From positions 1,116,001 through 1,180,000 of the forward strand of contig NZ_JAAOZB010000002.1 in NCBI RefSeq assembly GCF_011761265.1: 64,000 nucleotides of DNA, given 5' to 3'. The translations under genes and the position numbers were made by a program. Under the pieces are notes generated by a model. It was not told the DNA's origin. It saw only the letters and a program-made list of their open reading frames with translations, and searched no databases. Below, in pieces: positions 35,012-43,601 of the stretch (positions are counted from its first letter, which is position 1; each line of letters begins with the position of its first letter). The DNA is from Microbacterium halimionae (GTDB lineage Bacteria; Actinomycetota; Actinomycetes; Actinomycetales; Microbacteriaceae).

Positions 35012-36524
35012 CGTCGGCCCCTCCCTTTCTTTCCTGCACCGCCTGCGCAAATCGTCGCCCACGGTCAGCGTAAGAAGAGAACTGATCGAATGAAGCGGCG
35101 GCGGGGGCGAGCAGAACTACGTCCCCATCTGCCGCAATTCCCGAAGCAAGTTCGACGACTCGCGCCATGATGTCCTCAGTCTCACTGTGGAACACCTCGA
35201 AAACCGGCACTGCGGGCGCGTGTCGCTCGAACGCCGCCACGATCTGCTCGCGATCGATTCCGATCACGATAGCCGCGCGAGCCTTTGAACCACGGTCCGC
35301 AATCAGTTGGGCGAGATCGACGCCTTTGAGGAGGCCACCCACCACCCAAATCGCACCGGGGTACGTCGCGAGCGACGATGCCGCTGCATGAGGGTTTGTC
35401 GCTTTCGAATCGTCGACCCATAAAACTCCGTCAGCGCGTGAGACCACTTGAATGCGGTGCGGGTCGAGTTCGAACTCGCGAAGCGCCGTGCGGATCGCCG
35501 CCGCATCAACGTCGAGGGTCCGGGCCAGCGCGCTCGCGGCAAGAATATTCGACACGATGTGCGGTGCCCCCAATCCTCGTTCGTCGAGTTCGGCCAATGT
35601 GGTGAGCTCCTGAGCGCTCGTTCTGCGCTCAGCGACAAAGGCGCGATCGACAAGGATGCCGTCGACGAGGCCCATATCGCTCGGCCCGGGAATACCGAGA
35701 TCAAACCCGACAGCGCGCGCGCCTTCAACGACCTCGGCGTCCTCGACCATGAGCCGCGTTGCTTCGTCTGCTTTGTTGTAGACACAGGCGATCTTCGTGT
35801 TGTCGTATACGCGCGCTTTGGCATCACGGTATGCCTCAGCTGAGCCGTGCCATTCCAAGTGATCATCGGCAAGGTTGAGGCAGACACTCGCATGCGGTGA
35901 CAAGCGATCCGGGCCGCTTTGGTGACCCAGGTACCAAAGCTGATGGCTCGATAACTCAACGACGAGCACGTCGAATCCACTCGGGTCGCGCACCGCGTCA
36001 AGCACAGGCACGCCGATGTTTCCGCAGGGCGCGGCTCTGAGGCCGCCCGCCGTCATCATCGTCGCCGCGAGACGCGTGGTCGTGGTTTTGCCGTTGGTGC
36101 CTGTGACAAGAACCCATGCAGCAGGCTCCCCCTGAGGAGTGAGTACTTTGTCACGCACGCGCCATGCGAGCTCGATATCGCCCCACAACGGCACCTGGTT
36201 TTCACCTGCCCACTGAATGAGCGGATGCCGCGGCGAAAAGCCGGGTGATGCGATGACTACGTCGGGTTCGAATTCGGTGAGCACAGCCGGCGGACACTCA
36301 AGGGACCCGAGCCACAGCGTGGCACCGATAACCGGCACGAGTCGTTCGTACTCCTCTGCCGCCGTCTCACTGATGACAAGAACGTCAGCGCCGAGTTCGG
36401 TGAGGGTGTCGGCAACGGAAAATCCTGTCACCGAAAGCCCGAAAACCGCGACCTTCAGCCCTTTCCAGTCGGAGTGCCAACTGGTGAGTTCAGAAAGGGG
36501 TGCGCTCACGTTCGCGACAACCAT
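34974..36524 (-). CDS. murD: UDP-N-acetylmuramoylalanine--D-glutamate ligase
   Basis: A Mur ligase of about 516 residues. VFGLSVTGFSVADTL is the N-terminal nucleotide-sugar motif, VTGTNGKTTTTRL the P-loop, and WVDDSKATNPHAA the C-terminal conserved site. It adds D-Glu. Two starts are possible: the ATG used here, overlapping mraY by 19 bases, or a GTG at 36509 that overlaps the mraY stop as GTGA. Neither has a strong ribosome site. It is longer than E. coli MurD (438), partly through loops. Confidence 0.95.
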   Translation of the reverse strand: MVVANVSAPLSELTSWHSDWKGLKVAVFGLSVTGFSVADTLTELGADVLVISETAAEEYERLVPVIGATLWLGSLECPPAVLTEFEPDVVIASPGFSPRHPLIQWAGENQVPLWGDIELAWRVRDKVLTPQGEPAAWVLVTGTNGKTTTTRLAATMMTAGGLRAAPCGNIGVPVLDAVRDPSGFDVLVVELSSHQLWYLGHQSGPDRLSPHASVCLNLADDHLEWHGSAEAYRDAKARVYDNTKIACVYNKADEATRLMVEDAEVVEGARAVGFDLGIPGPSDMGLVDGILVDRAFVAERRTSAQELTTLAELDERGLGAPHIVSNILAASALARTLDVDAAAIRTALREFELDPHRIQVVSRADGVLWVDDSKATNPHAAASSLATYPGAIWVVGGLLKGVDLAQLIADRGSKARAAIVIGIDREQIVAAFERHAPAVPVFEVFHSETEDIMARVVELASGIAADGDVVLLAPAAASFDQFSSYADRGRRFAQAVQERKGGADGDDDSATPGLID

Positions 36525-37615
36525 TCCACGTAGAACAGGCCGACTCCGGTGAGGGCAAGGAGGCCGGCGATGATCCACATTCTGACAACGATGGTGATCT
36601 CGGGCCATCCCCTCATCTCGAGGTGATGGTGAAGCGGACTCATGAGGAAGAGACGTTTACCGCGGGTGACCTTGAAATACAGTCGCTGCAAGATCACCGA
36701 TCCGGAAGCGACGACGTACACACCTGCGACGAGCACGAGCAGCAGCTCGACGCGCATGAGGATCGCCATAGCTGCGACGACTCCACCGATTGCCATCGAT
36801 CCAACGTCTCCCATGAAGACATCGGCCTTCGGAGCATTCCACCAGAGGAACCCAACAAGAGCGCCAACAAACGAAGCCGAAATGATAGCGAGATCAAACG
36901 GGTCGCGAACGTCGTAGCATCCTGGTTGGTTAACAGGATCAAGCGCGGTTCGAGCGCAAAGCTGCTGGAACTGCCAGAACGACATGAGGCTAAAGCCACC
37001 GACAACAAAGATCCCGGCTCCCGCAGCGAGGCCATCAAGGCCGTCCGAGACGTTTACCGAGTTGGATGCCGCTACCCCAATGAGCGTGATCCACACCGTG
37101 TAAAGAATCCATCCCGCGATCGCGCCGAGAGCCATGAAAGATAATGCCGGAATATCTCGGAAGAGCGAAACATAAGGGCTTGCGGGTGTGGACCCCGCGG
37201 CGTTGGGGAAATTCAGGGCGACAACCGCAAACGGCACCGCGACAACAATCTGGCCGAGAATCTTGCGCCAACCTGACAGCCCAAGGCTGCGTTGCTGACG
37301 GACCTTCATATAGTCATCGATGAAGCCGACTGCGCCGAACCCCACCATCATCCAGAGCACCAGGATCCCGGAGATCGTCGGTGGATTATTGCCAACGTAG
37401 GTGCCGATGAGATAACCGACGATCGTACCCGCGATGAAAATCGTGCCGCCCATTGTGGGGGTTCCCCGCTTGGCCTCGTGCGCGGGGATATTGCCGTCTT
37501 CGGGGGTGCGAATTACCTGGCCCCAGCCCCACTTGCGAAACAGGCGCAGGAAAGCTGGCGTGAGGAAGAGCGTAAACGCGAGGGAGATCGCAGCAGCAGT
37601 TAGGAGTGATCTCAC
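36506..37615 (-). CDS. mraY: Phospho-MurNAc-pentapeptide translocase
   Basis: A 369-residue membrane enzyme with ten helices that transfers phospho-MurNAc-pentapeptide to undecaprenyl phosphate (lipid I). Signature parts are RGTPTMGG, FIDDYMKV with the catalytic Asp pair, VNVSDGLDGLAAG, and the His-rich loop MSPLHHHLEMRGW. Its start overlaps the murF stop (ATGA). Confidence 0.98.
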   Translation of the reverse strand: MRSLLTAAAISLAFTLFLTPAFLRLFRKWGWGQVIRTPEDGNIPAHEAKRGTPTMGGTIFIAGTIVGYLIGTYVGNNPPTISGILVLWMMVGFGAVGFIDDYMKVRQQRSLGLSGWRKILGQIVVAVPFAVVALNFPNAAGSTPASPYVSLFRDIPALSFMALGAIAGWILYTVWITLIGVAASNSVNVSDGLDGLAAGAGIFVVGGFSLMSFWQFQQLCARTALDPVNQPGCYDVRDPFDLAIISASFVGALVGFLWWNAPKADVFMGDVGSMAIGGVVAAMAILMRVELLLVLVAGVYVVASGSVILQRLYFKVTRGKRLFLMSPLHHHLEMRGWPEITIVVRMWIIAGLLALTGVGLFYVEWLSRT

Positions 37616-39024
37616 GAGAAGAATTCTCCCAGACGATCGCCGAGAAAACGGAGCCCGGCAGAATTGGACGACTTCACGAGCACACGGTCACCGTCACGAA
37701 GCTCAGTGGTCAAGTAGTCGTATGCGGCATCAGCATCGGCAAAGTACACCGCTTCGCCGTCCCACGAGCCCTGCGCAACAGCTTCGAGGAACATGCGTCG
37801 AGCCGCGTCACCGATAATCACGATGCGCTCGATACCGAGTCGCACAGCCAGCAGCCCAATGCGGTCGTGCTCCTCTTCGGCATACTCGCCGAGTTCGCTC
37901 ATCGCGCCGAGCACAGCGACACGGCGCTGGTCGGGTGTGGTGATCTGCGCAAGAGTCCGCAACGCCGCAGACATCGAGTCCGGACTCGCGTTGTAGGCGT
38001 CGTTGATGATGCGAACGCGGTCGGACCCGAGCGGCTGCATGCGCCAGCGCTCGGCAATCTCCACCTGTTCAAGTCTGTGAATGGCATCCTTCCCGCTCAC
38101 GCCGAGCGCCGTAGCCGCCGCGAGGGCCGCAAGCGCGTTCATCACGTGGTGTGCGCCGAGTACGCGCAGTCGCAATTGGGCACTGACCCCATCAACTGAG
38201 ACGGTACAGAGCGTGCCTTCGCCCGTGACTTCGACATCAGATGCGTGCACGTCGGCTTTCGCTGCGTGGCCGAACCAACGCACCGCTACGTCGTTCTCTT
38301 GCGCGATCGGACTCATCGCGACGACGCGGCCATCGTCGGCGTTGAGCACGGCGAGACCACCGCTTCGCACAGCACGCACAAGTTCTGACTTGGCTCGGAA
38401 AGTCTCTTCTATGCCGCCGAAGCCCCCGGCGTGCGCCATCCCCACCATCAACACGATGCCGACATCAGGGGCCACAAGGCCCGCAAGCTTCGCGATTTCT
38501 CCGGGTCCGCTCGCACCGAATTCGCTCACGAGATACTTCGTATCGTCGGTCACCCGCAGCATAGTGAGCGGCGCGCCCACTTCGTTGTTGAACGATGCGT
38601 GCGGCGAAACAGTGTCGCCATCGGCTGCCAAAATGTGCGCCAGCATGTTTTTGGTCGTCGTTTTGCCGTTCGAACCGGTGATGCCCACAACGCGCAATTG
38701 ACCACGTGCGCGCACTCTTCCAACAACTTCGCGTGCGAGGTCAGCGAGAGCCTCGACAGTGTTCTGTACGACGATCTGCGAAATGGATGCCTCGACCACG
38801 TGTTCCACGATCGCAACGAGTGCGCCCTGCGATGCCGCAGTAGGCACGAACCGGTGGCCATCTGTGGTTTCGCCGGGCTTTGCGACAAAGATGTCGCCGG
38901 GCCCGATGTTGCGCGAATCAGTGTCGACGGTACCTTCGACCCGCGTGTCAGCCGTGGCAGATCCGTCAAGAACGAGCGAGCCGTTGATGACACCGGCAAG
39001 GTCAGTGAGTGTAAGAGAAATCAT
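37612..39024 (-). CDS. murF: UDP-MurNAc-tripeptide--D-alanyl-D-alanine ligase
   Basis: A 470-residue Mur ligase that adds D-Ala-D-Ala. ITGSNGKTTTKNML is the P-loop (near 117), NNEVGAPLTML the MurF-type substrate loop, and NDAYNASPDSM the C-terminal motif. The ATG chosen has no clear ribosome site. A TTG 33 bases upstream, overlapping the ftsI stop as TTGA, is an alternative that would allow coupling and add 11 residues. The stop overlaps mraY. Confidence 0.94.
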   Translation of the reverse strand: MISLTLTDLAGVINGSLVLDGSATADTRVEGTVDTDSRNIGPGDIFVAKPGETTDGHRFVPTAASQGALVAIVEHVVEASISQIVVQNTVEALADLAREVVGRVRARGQLRVVGITGSNGKTTTKNMLAHILAADGDTVSPHASFNNEVGAPLTMLRVTDDTKYLVSEFGASGPGEIAKLAGLVAPDVGIVLMVGMAHAGGFGGIEETFRAKSELVRAVRSGGLAVLNADDGRVVAMSPIAQENDVAVRWFGHAAKADVHASDVEVTGEGTLCTVSVDGVSAQLRLRVLGAHHVMNALAALAAATALGVSGKDAIHRLEQVEIAERWRMQPLGSDRVRIINDAYNASPDSMSAALRTLAQITTPDQRRVAVLGAMSELGEYAEEEHDRIGLLAVRLGIERIVIIGDAARRMFLEAVAQGSWDGEAVYFADADAAYDYLTTELRDGDRVLVKSSNSAGLRFLGDRLGEFFS

Positions 39025-39053
39025 GATGGGGAGGCCACTGGTGTCAGCGCCGC

Positions 39054-40835
39054 TCAACCAAACTTCGAAAGAATGGTGGGCTGGGTGTCGCTCGGCATGA
39101 CGCGGAAGGTCTTGAGAACCTGCGTCATGGCCTTCTGGAAGGCCGGCGCTGTGGCCGCAGATGACGTTACCTTAGTGGGCTCGTCGAGGGTGACAGCCAC
39201 GACATATTGCGGGTCGTCAGCGGGGGCGAAACCGATCATCGTCGTGAAGTAAACACCAGCTTTGTAGCCGCCATTTCCATCTGACTTTTCACCGGTTCCG
39301 GTCTTGAACGCAATGCGATATCCCGGCACCTGAACCTGATCCGACAGATCGCCCTGGATTGCGACGTTCTCCATCATCTGCTGCACGTCCTCCGCGGTTT
39401 CGGAGCTGATGACCTGCGTTGTGTCGCTCGTATCCGGCTTCGTGACTGTGCCATCTGCACTCGTGCACGAATCCACGAGTGAGAGCGGAATCTTCACTCC
39501 ATCATTCGCTATTGCCTGGTAGGCACCGACCAATTCGGGGACTGTCGTCGTGAGGCCTTGACCGAAAGCTGTGTTGTAAAAAGTCTGCGTGCCCCACTCG
39601 TCTGCGGGGTAGATCAGACCAGATTGTTCACCCGAGAACCCGATCGCACTTCCGATGCCGATTCCAAACTTCTTCAGGTAGTCATAACGCGTTTCTGCGC
39701 TTTCAAGTTCAGCAAATTTCGAGATACCCGCATTCGACGAATCCACCAAGACCCCGGTCAGGTGGTAGTTATATGCCGGATGCACGAAAGCGTCTCGCAC
39801 GCGGGCACCGTCGGCGAAGTACTCGAGGCTGGACGCTGAGACAGTTGTCTCCATCGTTGCGGCACCAGAATCGAGCAGACTCGCAGCAGTCAATGGTTTG
39901 AACGTCGATCCGGGCTCGAACGTGTCTTTGAAGATGCGTGAATACCAGTCATCAGATGATGAGGCTTCAATGTCGTTGGGGTCGACTGTGGGGTACTCAG
40001 CGGCAGCCTTGATCTGGCCGGTTTTGACGTCAACGACCGTAATTGTGCCGCTTTGCGCGCCCATGTTCTGTGTCTGCTCAGCGATGAGTTGTTGCATGTA
40101 CCACTCGAGATCACGGTTGATAGTGAGTTTGAGTGTTCCACCGTCAACGGCAGCTGTTTCAGTCTCTGTGCCCGGGATGACAACACCGTCGGCGCCCTTC
40201 TGATACAGAACCTCACCGTCTTCCGACGCGAGGCAGGAGTCCTCGGTTTTTTCCAGACCCGCGAGCGCTGCGCCGTCGCTACCAACGAATCCGACCAGGT
40301 TCCCGCCGACGGCACCATCGGGATATGTGCGCGAAGGGTGTGGTGAGAAAGTCAGGTATGAGTACCCGAGATCTGCGAGAGCACGGTACTGCTCTGTCGT
40401 GAGGCTCTGTGCAAGATAAGCGAACTGGGAGTTGGGATTTTCGGCAAGAGCATCCGTGATGATCTGCTCGATCTCGTCCGCGGTCTGCCCGGTGATTGCA
40501 GCCATCTGGGCCGCTTGGTCGGCCACGGATGTGGTGACTGTCTTGCCGTCCACTTCTTTCTTGATCGGAGCGACATTCATTGGCGAGAGCACACCGTCAT
40601 ACAGCAGAATGGAGCCCGCGAGGGTCTGCCCTTCATCGTCAACGATCTCGCCGCGCGCGCCGTAAAGTTTCTGCGCGCTTCCGAGGCTCAGTTCCATCGA
40701 GTCTTCGATGTGCTGGTCGGCATTGACGACCTGAATATCTACCAGCCGCACCACGAAACCAGAGAGCACAGCGAGAACTACAGCGAGCGCGACGACGGTT
40801 CGGCGTCTGGGACTACGGGTGCTTCGCGTCGTCAT
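39054..40835 (-). CDS. ftsI: Septal transpeptidase FtsI (PBP3-like class B PBP)
   Basis: A 593-residue class B penicillin-binding protein. One N-terminal membrane helix (about 13-35) precedes a dimerisation domain and the transpeptidase domain: Ser310-Thr-Phe-Lys313 (active serine), Ser366-Ser367-Asn368, and Lys511-Thr-Gly. It cross-links peptidoglycan at the septum with FtsW. No PASTA domains follow. It ends against murF and starts four bases after ftsL. Confidence 0.97.
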   Translation of the reverse strand: MTTRSTRSPRRRTVVALAVVLAVLSGFVVRLVDIQVVNADQHIEDSMELSLGSAQKLYGARGEIVDDEGQTLAGSILLYDGVLSPMNVAPIKKEVDGKTVTTSVADQAAQMAAITGQTADEIEQIITDALAENPNSQFAYLAQSLTTEQYRALADLGYSYLTFSPHPSRTYPDGAVGGNLVGFVGSDGAALAGLEKTEDSCLASEDGEVLYQKGADGVVIPGTETETAAVDGGTLKLTINRDLEWYMQQLIAEQTQNMGAQSGTITVVDVKTGQIKAAAEYPTVDPNDIEASSSDDWYSRIFKDTFEPGSTFKPLTAASLLDSGAATMETTVSASSLEYFADGARVRDAFVHPAYNYHLTGVLVDSSNAGISKFAELESAETRYDYLKKFGIGIGSAIGFSGEQSGLIYPADEWGTQTFYNTAFGQGLTTTVPELVGAYQAIANDGVKIPLSLVDSCTSADGTVTKPDTSDTTQVISSETAEDVQQMMENVAIQGDLSDQVQVPGYRIAFKTGTGEKSDGNGGYKAGVYFTTMIGFAPADDPQYVVAVTLDEPTKVTSSAATAPAFQKAMTQVLKTFRVMPSDTQPTILSKFG

Positions 40836-40839
40836 AGTC

Positions 40840-41484
40840 TCAGTGTGTCTGCGGCGTCGGCAGGCCGTCGGTCAATGCCGGGGGTGTCGCGGAATCGGAT
40901 GCGGCAGAGTCGGATGCCGCAGAGTCGGATGCCGCAGAGTCGGATGCGGAACCGCTCTCTTCTTCGATCGTTGCCGCGGGAGGTCCCGTGATGGTCGCAT
41001 CGGGGGAAGTCACAAGAGGCGTGTCAGTGATGAGTGCGTTGGGCACGGAGGCCCGCGACAGCGCGTCAACCGATGAAGAAGACACCGAGGCCTGCTGCAT
41101 TCCGAGTATGGCGCCGTCACTCAACCGCAAATAGCTCGGCGACTCATTGATGACCATCCCGAGAGCCGAAGCATTCGCGGCAAGGTACTGCGGTGAGCTG
41201 AGACCCGCGACATCGTCGTAGACCATTTGCTTTTGATAAGTAAGGTCGCGCTCTTGCTGCGTGAGCGAAGAAAGCTGATAGGTCGTCTGCGTGGTCAAAA
41301 TCGAGAGGGTCATTTGTGCGCCAGCAATAGCGACTGCTCCCGCAACCGCGACGATTCCGTAGAGCAGCCGTGGGCGACGGCGACGGTGAGGTGCAGTGAC
41401 GACTTCAAGACGCCGCTGCGGGAACTCGTGCTCGAACTGTTCGAATTCGACCGGCGTCGTGATCGATGTCATCGCTGTGCTCAT
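40840..41484 (-). CDS. ftsL: FtsL-like division protein with low-complexity tail
   Basis: A 214-residue bitopic protein in the ftsL position between rsmH and ftsI. A cytoplasmic N-terminus rich in Arg is followed by one helix ([18 protein letters not shown], about 43-62). A short coiled coil (about 65-100, [19 protein letters not shown]) and a Ser/Ala/Thr-rich C-terminal tail of about 70 residues follow. The coiled coil is what FtsL uses to pair with FtsB/DivIC. The tail is unusual and contains three to four copies of Ser-Asp-Ser-Ala-Ala encoded by 15-bp repeats. It overlaps rsmH by four bases. Confidence 0.85.
   Translation of the reverse strand: MSTAMTSITTPVEFEQFEHEFPQRRLEVVTAPHRRRRPRLLYGIVAVAGAVAIAGAQMTLSILTTQTTYQLSSLTQQERDLTYQKQMVYDDVAGLSSPQYLAANASALGMVINESPSYLRLSDGAILGMQQASVSSSSVDALSRASVPNALITDTPLVTSPDATITGPPAATIEEESGSASDSAASDSAASDSAASDSATPPALTDGLPTPQTH
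40895..40954. repeat. 15-bp tandem repeat inside ftsL
   Basis: Three nearly identical 15-bp units and a partial fourth (consensus tcggatgccgcagag on the plus strand; the second and third are identical). They encode repeated Ser-Asp-Ala-type pentapeptides. As the unit is a multiple of three, gain or loss of copies keeps the frame. Confidence 0.85.
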
Positions 41485-42434
41485 AGCGCCGGCCTCACTC
41501 GTTCTGCAGCGCGCAAACGTACTGGCGTTGCCCGTGGGTTCTCTGCGCGTTCTTTTTCCGACGCGAGTTCAGCGCCTCTGACGAGAAGCTTGAATTTCGG
41601 CGCGTGCTCAGCCAGCTCAACGGGAAGCCCCGGAGGTGTGGCCGAACGCACTGCATTCGCGAAGACCCTCTTGACGAGTCGGTCTTCCAGCGATTGGTAG
41701 GACATGACAACGATGCGCCCACCGACTCCGAGCGCACCCATTGCTGATGGAATTGCTGCCTCAACAGCGGCAAGCTCGGCGTTCACTTCGATGCGCAGGG
41801 CTTGAAATACCCGTTTGGCCGGATGTCCACTGCGCTGGAGAGCAGCGGGGGTTGCATCGTGCAAGATCTTGACGAGAGCACCGGATCGCACCAGCGGCTC
41901 CTGAGCACGAGCCGCGATGATCGCCCGGGCGTAGCGTCCAGCAAGTTTCTCTTCGCCGTATCGCTCGAAAATTCGGCGGAGATCACCCTCGCCATACGTC
42001 GCGAGGACATCAGCCGCTGTCATACCCTCGCTCTGGTCCATCCGCATATCGAGCGGAGCATCCTGCGAGTATGCAAACCCGCGATCGGCTTCGTCGAGCT
42101 GAAGCGACGAGACTCCAAGGTCGAACAGGATGCCGTCAACCTTCGACATCCCGAGGTCAGCGATCGCGTCGGCGATGCCGTCGTACACCGTGTGAACAAG
42201 AGTGACGCGCTCGTGAAATGGCGCCAGTCGCTCCCCCGCGATGCGGAGTGCATCGCGATCGCGATCAAGACCAATCAGCCGGATGTTCGGGAACCGTTCG
42301 AGCAGGGCCTCAGAGTGTCCGCCCATGCCGAGAGTCGCGTCAACGACGACGGCGCCGTCGGCCTGAAGAGCCGGTGCGAGAAGCTCGATGCACCGCTCCA
42401 GCAGTACCGGTGTGTGAATGTCACGAAGGTTCAT
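41481..42434 (-). CDS. rsmH: 16S rRNA (cytosine1402-N4)-methyltransferase
   Basis: A 317-residue methyltransferase. [15 protein letters not shown] binds S-adenosylmethionine, [20 protein letters not shown] is the family signature, and the C-terminal [11 protein letters not shown] is conserved. It methylates C1402 in the ribosomal P site. As second gene of the dcw cluster it follows mraZ after a 98-base gap. No strong ribosome site is seen before the ATG. Confidence 0.97.
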   Translation of the reverse strand: MNLRDIHTPVLLERCIELLAPALQADGAVVVDATLGMGGHSEALLERFPNIRLIGLDRDRDALRIAGERLAPFHERVTLVHTVYDGIADAIADLGMSKVDGILFDLGVSSLQLDEADRGFAYSQDAPLDMRMDQSEGMTAADVLATYGEGDLRRIFERYGEEKLAGRYARAIIAARAQEPLVRSGALVKILHDATPAALQRSGHPAKRVFQALRIEVNAELAAVEAAIPSAMGALGVGGRIVVMSYQSLEDRLVKRVFANAVRSATPPGLPVELAEHAPKFKLLVRGAELASEKERAENPRATPVRLRAAERVRPAL

Positions 42435-42532
42435 GATGTAGCCGGGTGTCCGTCGGTCCTGATCCCCCTCCGCGTCGACCTGGCACCGGGGAAGTGTGTC
42501 AGGGCGGCCGGTGGGGTATCACGACCGAGGGC

Positions 42533-42964
42533 TCAGAAAAGTCCCGGAATCACCTCCTGTTCCATTTCTGCGTAAATCTCTTCGTTGCTCTCGGCGTAGG
42601 TGTTCCACGCGTTGGTATTCCAGATCTCGGCGTGGGCTCCCACTCCGGTCAAAATCAGTTCTCGCTCAAGACCTGCATAAGCGCGAAGCGGCTGCGGGAT
42701 AGTGATGCGGTTCTGACTGTCGGGCTTTTCTGCGCTCGCACCGGAAAGGAACATGCGCAGGAAATCGCGGGTCTGTTTGTTGGTGAGAGGAGCTTCTCGG
42801 ATGCGCTCGTGGATGCGCTCGAACTCTTCGGTGGAGAAGACGTACAGGCAGCGCTCCTGCCCACGCGTGATCACGACCCCCGACCCGAGATCGTCACGAA
42901 ACTTCGACGGGAGGATGACTCGCCCTTTGTCGTCGAGTTTGGGAGTGTGCGTGCCCAGCAGCAT
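42533..42964 (-). CDS. mraZ: Transcriptional regulator MraZ
   Basis: A 143-residue protein with two AbrB-like half domains, each with a MraZ motif: TPKLDDKGRVILPSKFRDDL at the N-terminus and DSQNRITIPQPLRAYAGL in the second half. MraZ forms a ring and binds short direct repeats before its own gene to tune the dcw cluster. Three fitting repeats lie 41 bases upstream. AAGGGGGTGG upstream of the ATG is the likely ribosome site. Confidence 0.97.
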   Translation of the reverse strand: MLLGTHTPKLDDKGRVILPSKFRDDLGSGVVITRGQERCLYVFSTEEFERIHERIREAPLTNKQTRDFLRMFLSGASAEKPDSQNRITIPQPLRAYAGLERELILTGVGAHAEIWNTNAWNTYAESNEEIYAEMEQEVIPGLF

Positions 42965-42997
42965 TCGAGCTATCCACCCCCTTCGTCCGGCCCCGCG

Positions 42998-43003
42998 AGG
43001 ATA
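42998..43003 (-). promoter_or_regulatory. Predicted -10 of mraZ (dcw promoter)
   Basis: TATCCT on the minus strand, directly downstream of the MraZ repeats. It gives a leader of about 27 bases carrying the mraZ ribosome site. The -35 region is covered by the repeats. Confidence 0.45.
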
Positions 43004-43004
43004 T

Positions 43005-43034
43005 TCACCACTTTACTCCACTCTCCTCCACTTT
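43005..43034 (-). promoter_or_regulatory. MraZ box: three contiguous 10-bp direct repeats
   Basis: On the minus strand the units are AAAGTGGAGG, AGAGTGGAGT and AAAGTGGTGA, with no bases between. They match the AAAGTG(T/G)N3 repeat reported for MraZ in mollicutes. The 10-bp period puts each unit on the same face of the helix. The block overlaps the expected -35. Confidence 0.8.
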
Positions 43035-43037
43035 GCT

Positions 43038-43077
43038 ATCAAATCGTGCTCTTTCGCCACTATTCGTGCGATTTGAT
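43038..43077. promoter_or_regulatory. Inverted repeat upstream of the MraZ box
   Basis: Perfect 9-bp arms ATCAAATCG and CGATTTGAT enclose 22 bases. The loop contains TCGTGC twice, 20 bases apart. It lies about 45-85 bases before the predicted transcription start and could bind a second regulator. It lacks a T-run, so a terminator is unlikely. Confidence 0.5.
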
Positions 43078-43111
43078 GCCCCCTTGCGAACGCCACCGCG
43101 CGTGAAAACGC

Positions 43112-43143
43112 AAAAAAACACCGACCCTAAGGCCGGTGTTTTT
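43112..43143 (-). terminator. Intrinsic terminator after the DUF3040 gene
   Basis: An 11-bp stem (AAACACCGGCC with one G-U pair) and a short loop, followed on the minus strand by seven T residues. It separates the DUF3040 gene from the mraZ promoter. Confidence 0.85.
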
Positions 43144-43165
43144 AGAGAGGGAGGAAAGTGGAGGG

Positions 43166-43537
43166 TTATCGCCCTTCTTGGCGACGGTCCCATCGATCAT
43201 TCATACGGTCCATGAACGAAGCGGACGCCTTAGCTTTGGGCGCTCGCGATGTCTGGGGAACAGACGACGACGTGCTCTTGGAGCGGGTTGGCGTGACAGC
43301 AAGCACAACTCCGCCCAGCATGACGACGAAGGCCACAACGCCCACAGCGATGATTTGCGACGACACACCGACAACAAGCCCGCCTAGCCCCACGAGGACC
43401 AGAATCGAGCCGTACACGATGTTTCGATAACTGAGCGTGCGGCTGCCGTTTGCGGTGCTCACGACGTCGGCGTCGTTGCCCATGAGATGGCGTTCCATCT
43501 CATCTAGCAGGCGCTGCTCCTGTTCGGAGAGTGGCAT
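43166..43537 (-). CDS. DUF3040 family membrane protein
   Basis: A 123-residue protein. The N-terminal motif MPLSEQEQRLLDEMERHL is the DUF3040 hallmark. Two membrane segments (about 42-60 and 63-82) and a basic C-terminal tail follow. The gene commonly lies just upstream of mraZ in actinobacteria, and its function is unknown. GAGGGGG supports the ATG. A TAGAAT -10 box lies 30 bases upstream, divergent from the polyprenyl synthase promoter. Confidence 0.92.
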   Translation of the reverse strand: MPLSEQEQRLLDEMERHLMGNDADVVSTANGSRTLSYRNIVYGSILVLVGLGGLVVGVSSQIIAVGVVAFVVMLGGVVLAVTPTRSKSTSSSVPQTSRAPKAKASASFMDRMNDRWDRRQEGR

Positions 43538-43566
43538 GCGTCCCCCTCGTTCTGTCTGACACGATA

Positions 43567-43572
43567 ATTCTA
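43567..43572 (-). promoter_or_regulatory. Predicted -10 of the DUF3040 gene
   Basis: TAGAAT on the minus strand, giving a leader of about 22 bases that contains the ribosome site. Confidence 0.45.
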
Positions 43573-43589
43573 CCCGTGCGTTAGAACAC

Positions 43590-43595
43590 TAGGCT
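43590..43595 (+). promoter_or_regulatory. Predicted -10 of the polyprenyl synthase gene (leaderless)
   Basis: TAGGCT on the plus strand, exactly six bases before the GTG start. Confidence 0.5.
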
Positions 43596-43601
43596 AGGCC
43601 T

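Noticed and set aside
40895..40954. 15-bp repeats considered as a CRISPR or mobile-element signature
   Set aside because: They are directly adjacent, have no spacers, and are in-frame coding repeats of ftsL.
43155..43164. A plus-strand copy of AAAGTGGAGG downstream of the DUF3040 gene, like a MraZ unit
   Set aside because: Single copy, not repeated at 10-bp spacing, and next to a terminator rather than a promoter. Probably chance.
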